Shown here: piece after piece, positions 5,680 to 7,205 of the stretch
Layout of the letters: the number at the start of each line of letters is the position of its first letter
How positions within the stretch are numbered: position 1 is the stretch's first letter
Assembly (NCBI GenBank): GCA_015522395.1
Contig: WAMH01000074.1
Coordinates: 1 to 7,205 of the forward strand
DNA length: 7,205 bases
Source: Thermococcus sp.
GTDB taxonomy: Archaea; Methanobacteriota_B; Thermococci; Thermococcales; Thermococcaceae
Reading direction: 5' to 3'
Program-made: the position numbers and the translations under genes
Notes under the pieces: generated by a model
Seen by the model: the letters and a program-made list of their open reading frames with translations, nothing else
What the model was told of the DNA's origin: nothing
Databases searched by the model: none

Positions 5680-5973
5680 ATGAACGCCCGTGAGATAGTT
5701 GAACTTCTGGACAGAAGGGGAGAGGTGAGTCTCGACACCTGGAAAGCCCTCTCCGTCAAGAGAAACGGCGACGGGACCGTGGATATTCTCTACCGAAACA
5801 TTCGCGTTGGAACGGATGAGGATCCCGTTTTTCTCTGGATCTACGCCAACGTTGTCGATGATGGGCCCGAGATCAGAATTCTGGAGCGTATGACCTTCAG
5901 GAGCGGGGATATAGCCTGGGTGCTCCGCTACCTACCTGGAGGGGCTAAGGTTTATAAGGGGCGGGCGGAATAG
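5680..5973 (+). CDS. Small uncharacterised protein, 97 residues
   Basis: I do not recognise a named family. The protein has an N-terminal helix (MNAREIVELLDRRGEVSLDTW), a possible short helix-turn segment, then alternating strands (TVDILYRNIRVG, VFLWIYANVVDDGPEIRILERM) and ends GDIAWVLRYLPGGAKVYKG. There are no cysteines and no signal or membrane segment, so it is probably a small cytoplasmic alpha/beta protein. The ATG lies 7 nt after the PDCD5 stop with no strong ribosome binding site, which suggests translation is coupled to that gene. The tfb start is 23 nt beyond its stop. The frame is free of stops, carries native-looking codons and lies in a tight gene series, so it is very probably real. 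Its place suggests, but does not show, a role linked to transcription. Confidence 0.8.
   Translation: MNAREIVELLDRRGEVSLDTWKALSVKRNGDGTVDILYRNIRVGTDEDPVFLWIYANVVDDGPEIRILERMTFRSGDIAWVLRYLPGGAKVYKGRAE
5947..5959 (+). promoter_or_regulatory. Putative TATA element of tfb inside the preceding gene
   Basis: AAGGTTTATAAGG within the last codons of the 97-residue gene has a good archaeal TATA core (TTTATAAG, 5951-5958). A start 25 nt downstream falls near 5980, leaving a leader of about 17 nt with GGGGGTG (5985-5991) before the GTG start. The same bases encode Lys-Val-Tyr-Lys, so chance is possible. Confidence 0.45.
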
Positions 5974-5996
5974 GCCGGCCGGTCGGGGGTGTTGGG

Positions 5997-6896
5997 GTGA
6001 GCAAACACAGGGTCTGTCCTGTCTGCGGCTCAACGGAGTTCATCTACGACCCCGGGAGGGGGGAGATAATCTGCGCCAAGTGCGGCTACGTCGTGGAGGA
6101 AAACGTCGTTGATATGGGGCCCGAGTGGAGGGCCTTTGATGCAAGTCAGAGGGAGAAGAGGGCGCGCGTCGGTGCTCCTGAGAGTATTCTGCTTCACGAT
6201 AAGGGTCTTTCCACGGATATAGGCATCGACAGGAACCTCTCCGGTCTAATGCGAGAGAAGATGTACCGCCTGAGAAAATGGCAGTCCCGTCTTCGCGTCA
6301 GCGATGCCGCCGAAAGGAACCTTGCCTTCGCTCTCAGCGAGCTTGACAGGCTCGCCAGCAATCTCCGCCTTCCACGGCACGTCGAGGAGGAAGCGGCTCG
6401 TCTGTACCGCGAAGCGATTAAGAAGGGCCTCATTCGCGGCAGGTCGATAGAGAGCGTTATAGCTGCCTGTGTCTACGCCGCCTGCAGGCTCCTAAAGGTT
6501 CCGAGGACGCTCGACGAGATAGCCGACGTTTCTCGCGTCGACAAGAAGGAAATCGGAAGGAGCTTCCGCTTTGTAGCCAGAAACCTGAACCTCACCCCCA
6601 AGAAGCTCTTCGTCAAGCCGACCGACTACGTCAACAAGTTCGCGGATGAACTCGGACTCAGCGAGAAGGTGAGGAGACGGGCAGTTCAGATCCTTGAGGA
6701 GGCCTATGAGAAGGGTCTCACGAGCGGAAAGAGTCCTGCCGGACTTGTGGCCGCGGCGCTTTACATAGCAGGTCTTCTGGAGGACGAAAGAAGGACACAG
6801 CGCGAGGTTGCCGAGGTGGCCCGCGTCACCGAGGTGACCGTCAGGAACCGCTACAAAGAACTTGTGGAAAAGCTTAACCTGAAGATACCGATTTAG
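5997..6896 (+). CDS. tfb: Transcription initiation factor B (TFB, TFIIB homologue; TFB1-like)
   Basis: The 299-residue protein binds TBP-DNA and the BRE and recruits RNA polymerase. It has an N-terminal zinc ribbon with Cys7, Cys10, Cys26 and Cys29, then the B-reader/linker region (GPEWRAFDASQREKRARVGAPE at 41-62, split here from KGLSTDIGIDR at 69-79). Two cyclin-like repeats follow, about 105-200 and 205-299. The second ends with the BRE-reading helix-turn-helix RTQREVAEVARVTEVTVRNR (266-285). It resembles the Pyrococcus furiosus TFB1 I remember nearly residue for residue. The intact zinc ribbon and reader argue for the main TFB1 rather than the divergent TFB2 of this order. The start is GTG; no ATG lies upstream in frame, and GGGGGTG precedes it by 5 nt. 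It shares its stop region with convergent FEN-1. Confidence 0.97.
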   Translation: MSKHRVCPVCGSTEFIYDPGRGEIICAKCGYVVEENVVDMGPEWRAFDASQREKRARVGAPESILLHDKGLSTDIGIDRNLSGLMREKMYRLRKWQSRLRVSDAAERNLAFALSELDRLASNLRLPRHVEEEAARLYREAIKKGLIRGRSIESVIAACVYAACRLLKVPRTLDEIADVSRVDKKEIGRSFRFVARNLNLTPKKLFVKPTDYVNKFADELGLSEKVRRRAVQILEEAYEKGLTSGKSPAGLVAAALYIAGLLEDERRTQREVAEVARVTEVTVRNRYKELVEKLNLKIPI

Positions 6897-7205
6897 TGGA
6901 ACCAGCTCTCAAGCGTCCTCTGCTTTCCGGCTTTAACGGCTTTCTTCAGCCTTTCAAGGCCGTTTTTAACGCGCTCTTCGCTGAAGTCGTGCTCGTCGCA
7001 GAGGAACTTAAGAATGTCATCCTCATCGGGCTCGCGCCATTTTAGTGTGTACTCGTCCGTAACCGGAGGATTGAGGAAGAACTCCTTTATCCTGTAGAGG
7101 TCAACCTCGCTCTCCTTCTGGTACTTCTTTAGGGGGTCTCTGGTGCGCTTTACTATTATCAGAGCCTTCTTAGGCCCGATTCCTTTTATCCCACCGGGGT
7201 TGTAG
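6893..7205 (-). CDS. fen: Flap endonuclease 1 (FEN-1), C-terminal third; 5' part outside window
   Basis: The fragment encodes the last 103 or so residues of FEN-1, the structure-specific nuclease that removes 5' flaps during Okazaki-fragment processing and repair; archaeal FEN-1 is about 340 residues. Reading from the right edge, YNPGGIKGIGPKKALIIVK is the helix-3-turn-helix that binds duplex DNA. Next come RDPLKKY, a helix with EVDLYRIKEFFLNPPV, and EYTLKWREPDEDDILKFLC, all typical of the family. The end KQRTLESWFH contains the PCNA-binding PIP motif (Q..L..WF), which places FEN-1 at the sliding clamp. The stop TAA (6895 to 6893) overlaps the TAG of tfb. The start and the catalytic acidic residues of the N and I domains lie beyond the window. 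Confidence 0.96.
   Translation of the reverse strand, partial: YNPGGIKGIGPKKALIIVKRTRDPLKKYQKESEVDLYRIKEFFLNPPVTDEYTLKWREPDEDDILKFLCDEHDFSEERVKNGLERLKKAVKAGKQRTLESWFH

Overview
The window is a piece of chromosome from a hyperthermophilic archaeon of the order Thermococcales, most likely Thermococcus. Four things point there. Archaeal/eukaryotic-type ribosomal proteins (L39e, L31e, L18a/LX, S19e) are present. A TFB next to a convergent FEN-1 is an arrangement I recall from Thermococcus kodakarensis. Purine-rich GGAGGTG ribosome binding sites are common. The first gene ends in a CGP-CTERM tail, a sorting signal known from Thermococcales. No genus or species can be fixed from the sequence alone.

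Layout. (1) Positions 1-1373 hold the 3' part of a surface glycoprotein gene, open at the left edge. (2) Positions 1467-2864 hold a tight plus-strand translation cluster: L39e, L31e, anti-association factor aIF6 and L18a/LX. (3) Positions 2866-4273 hold two minus-strand genes: a PP-loop ATP pyrophosphatase and, downstream of it, a protein I do not recognise. (4) From a compact divergent promoter at 4305-4334 a plus-strand series begins: YhbY-type RNA-binding protein, S19e, PDCD5-family protein, a small uncharacterised gene and transcription factor TFB. (5) The right edge carries the C-terminal third of FEN-1 on the minus strand; its stop codon overlaps that of tfb.

How the genes fit together. 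Most of the window is information-processing machinery. L39e, L31e, L18a and aIF6 belong to the large subunit and its release for initiation. S19e and the YhbY-type protein fit small-subunit assembly and RNA binding. The PP-loop enzyme probably modifies RNA. TFB and FEN-1 serve transcription initiation and replication/repair. The surface glycoprotein is functionally unrelated.

I see no mobile element, CRISPR array, tRNA or rRNA gene. I find no convincing evidence of a new multi-gene system. The items most worth a second look are two uncharacterised genes (2866-3642 and 5680-5973), a cysteine-free PP-loop enzyme, a 15-bp tandem repeat that forms a divergent promoter, a 17-bp repeat next to the L39e promoter, and two extremely tight convergent gene ends.
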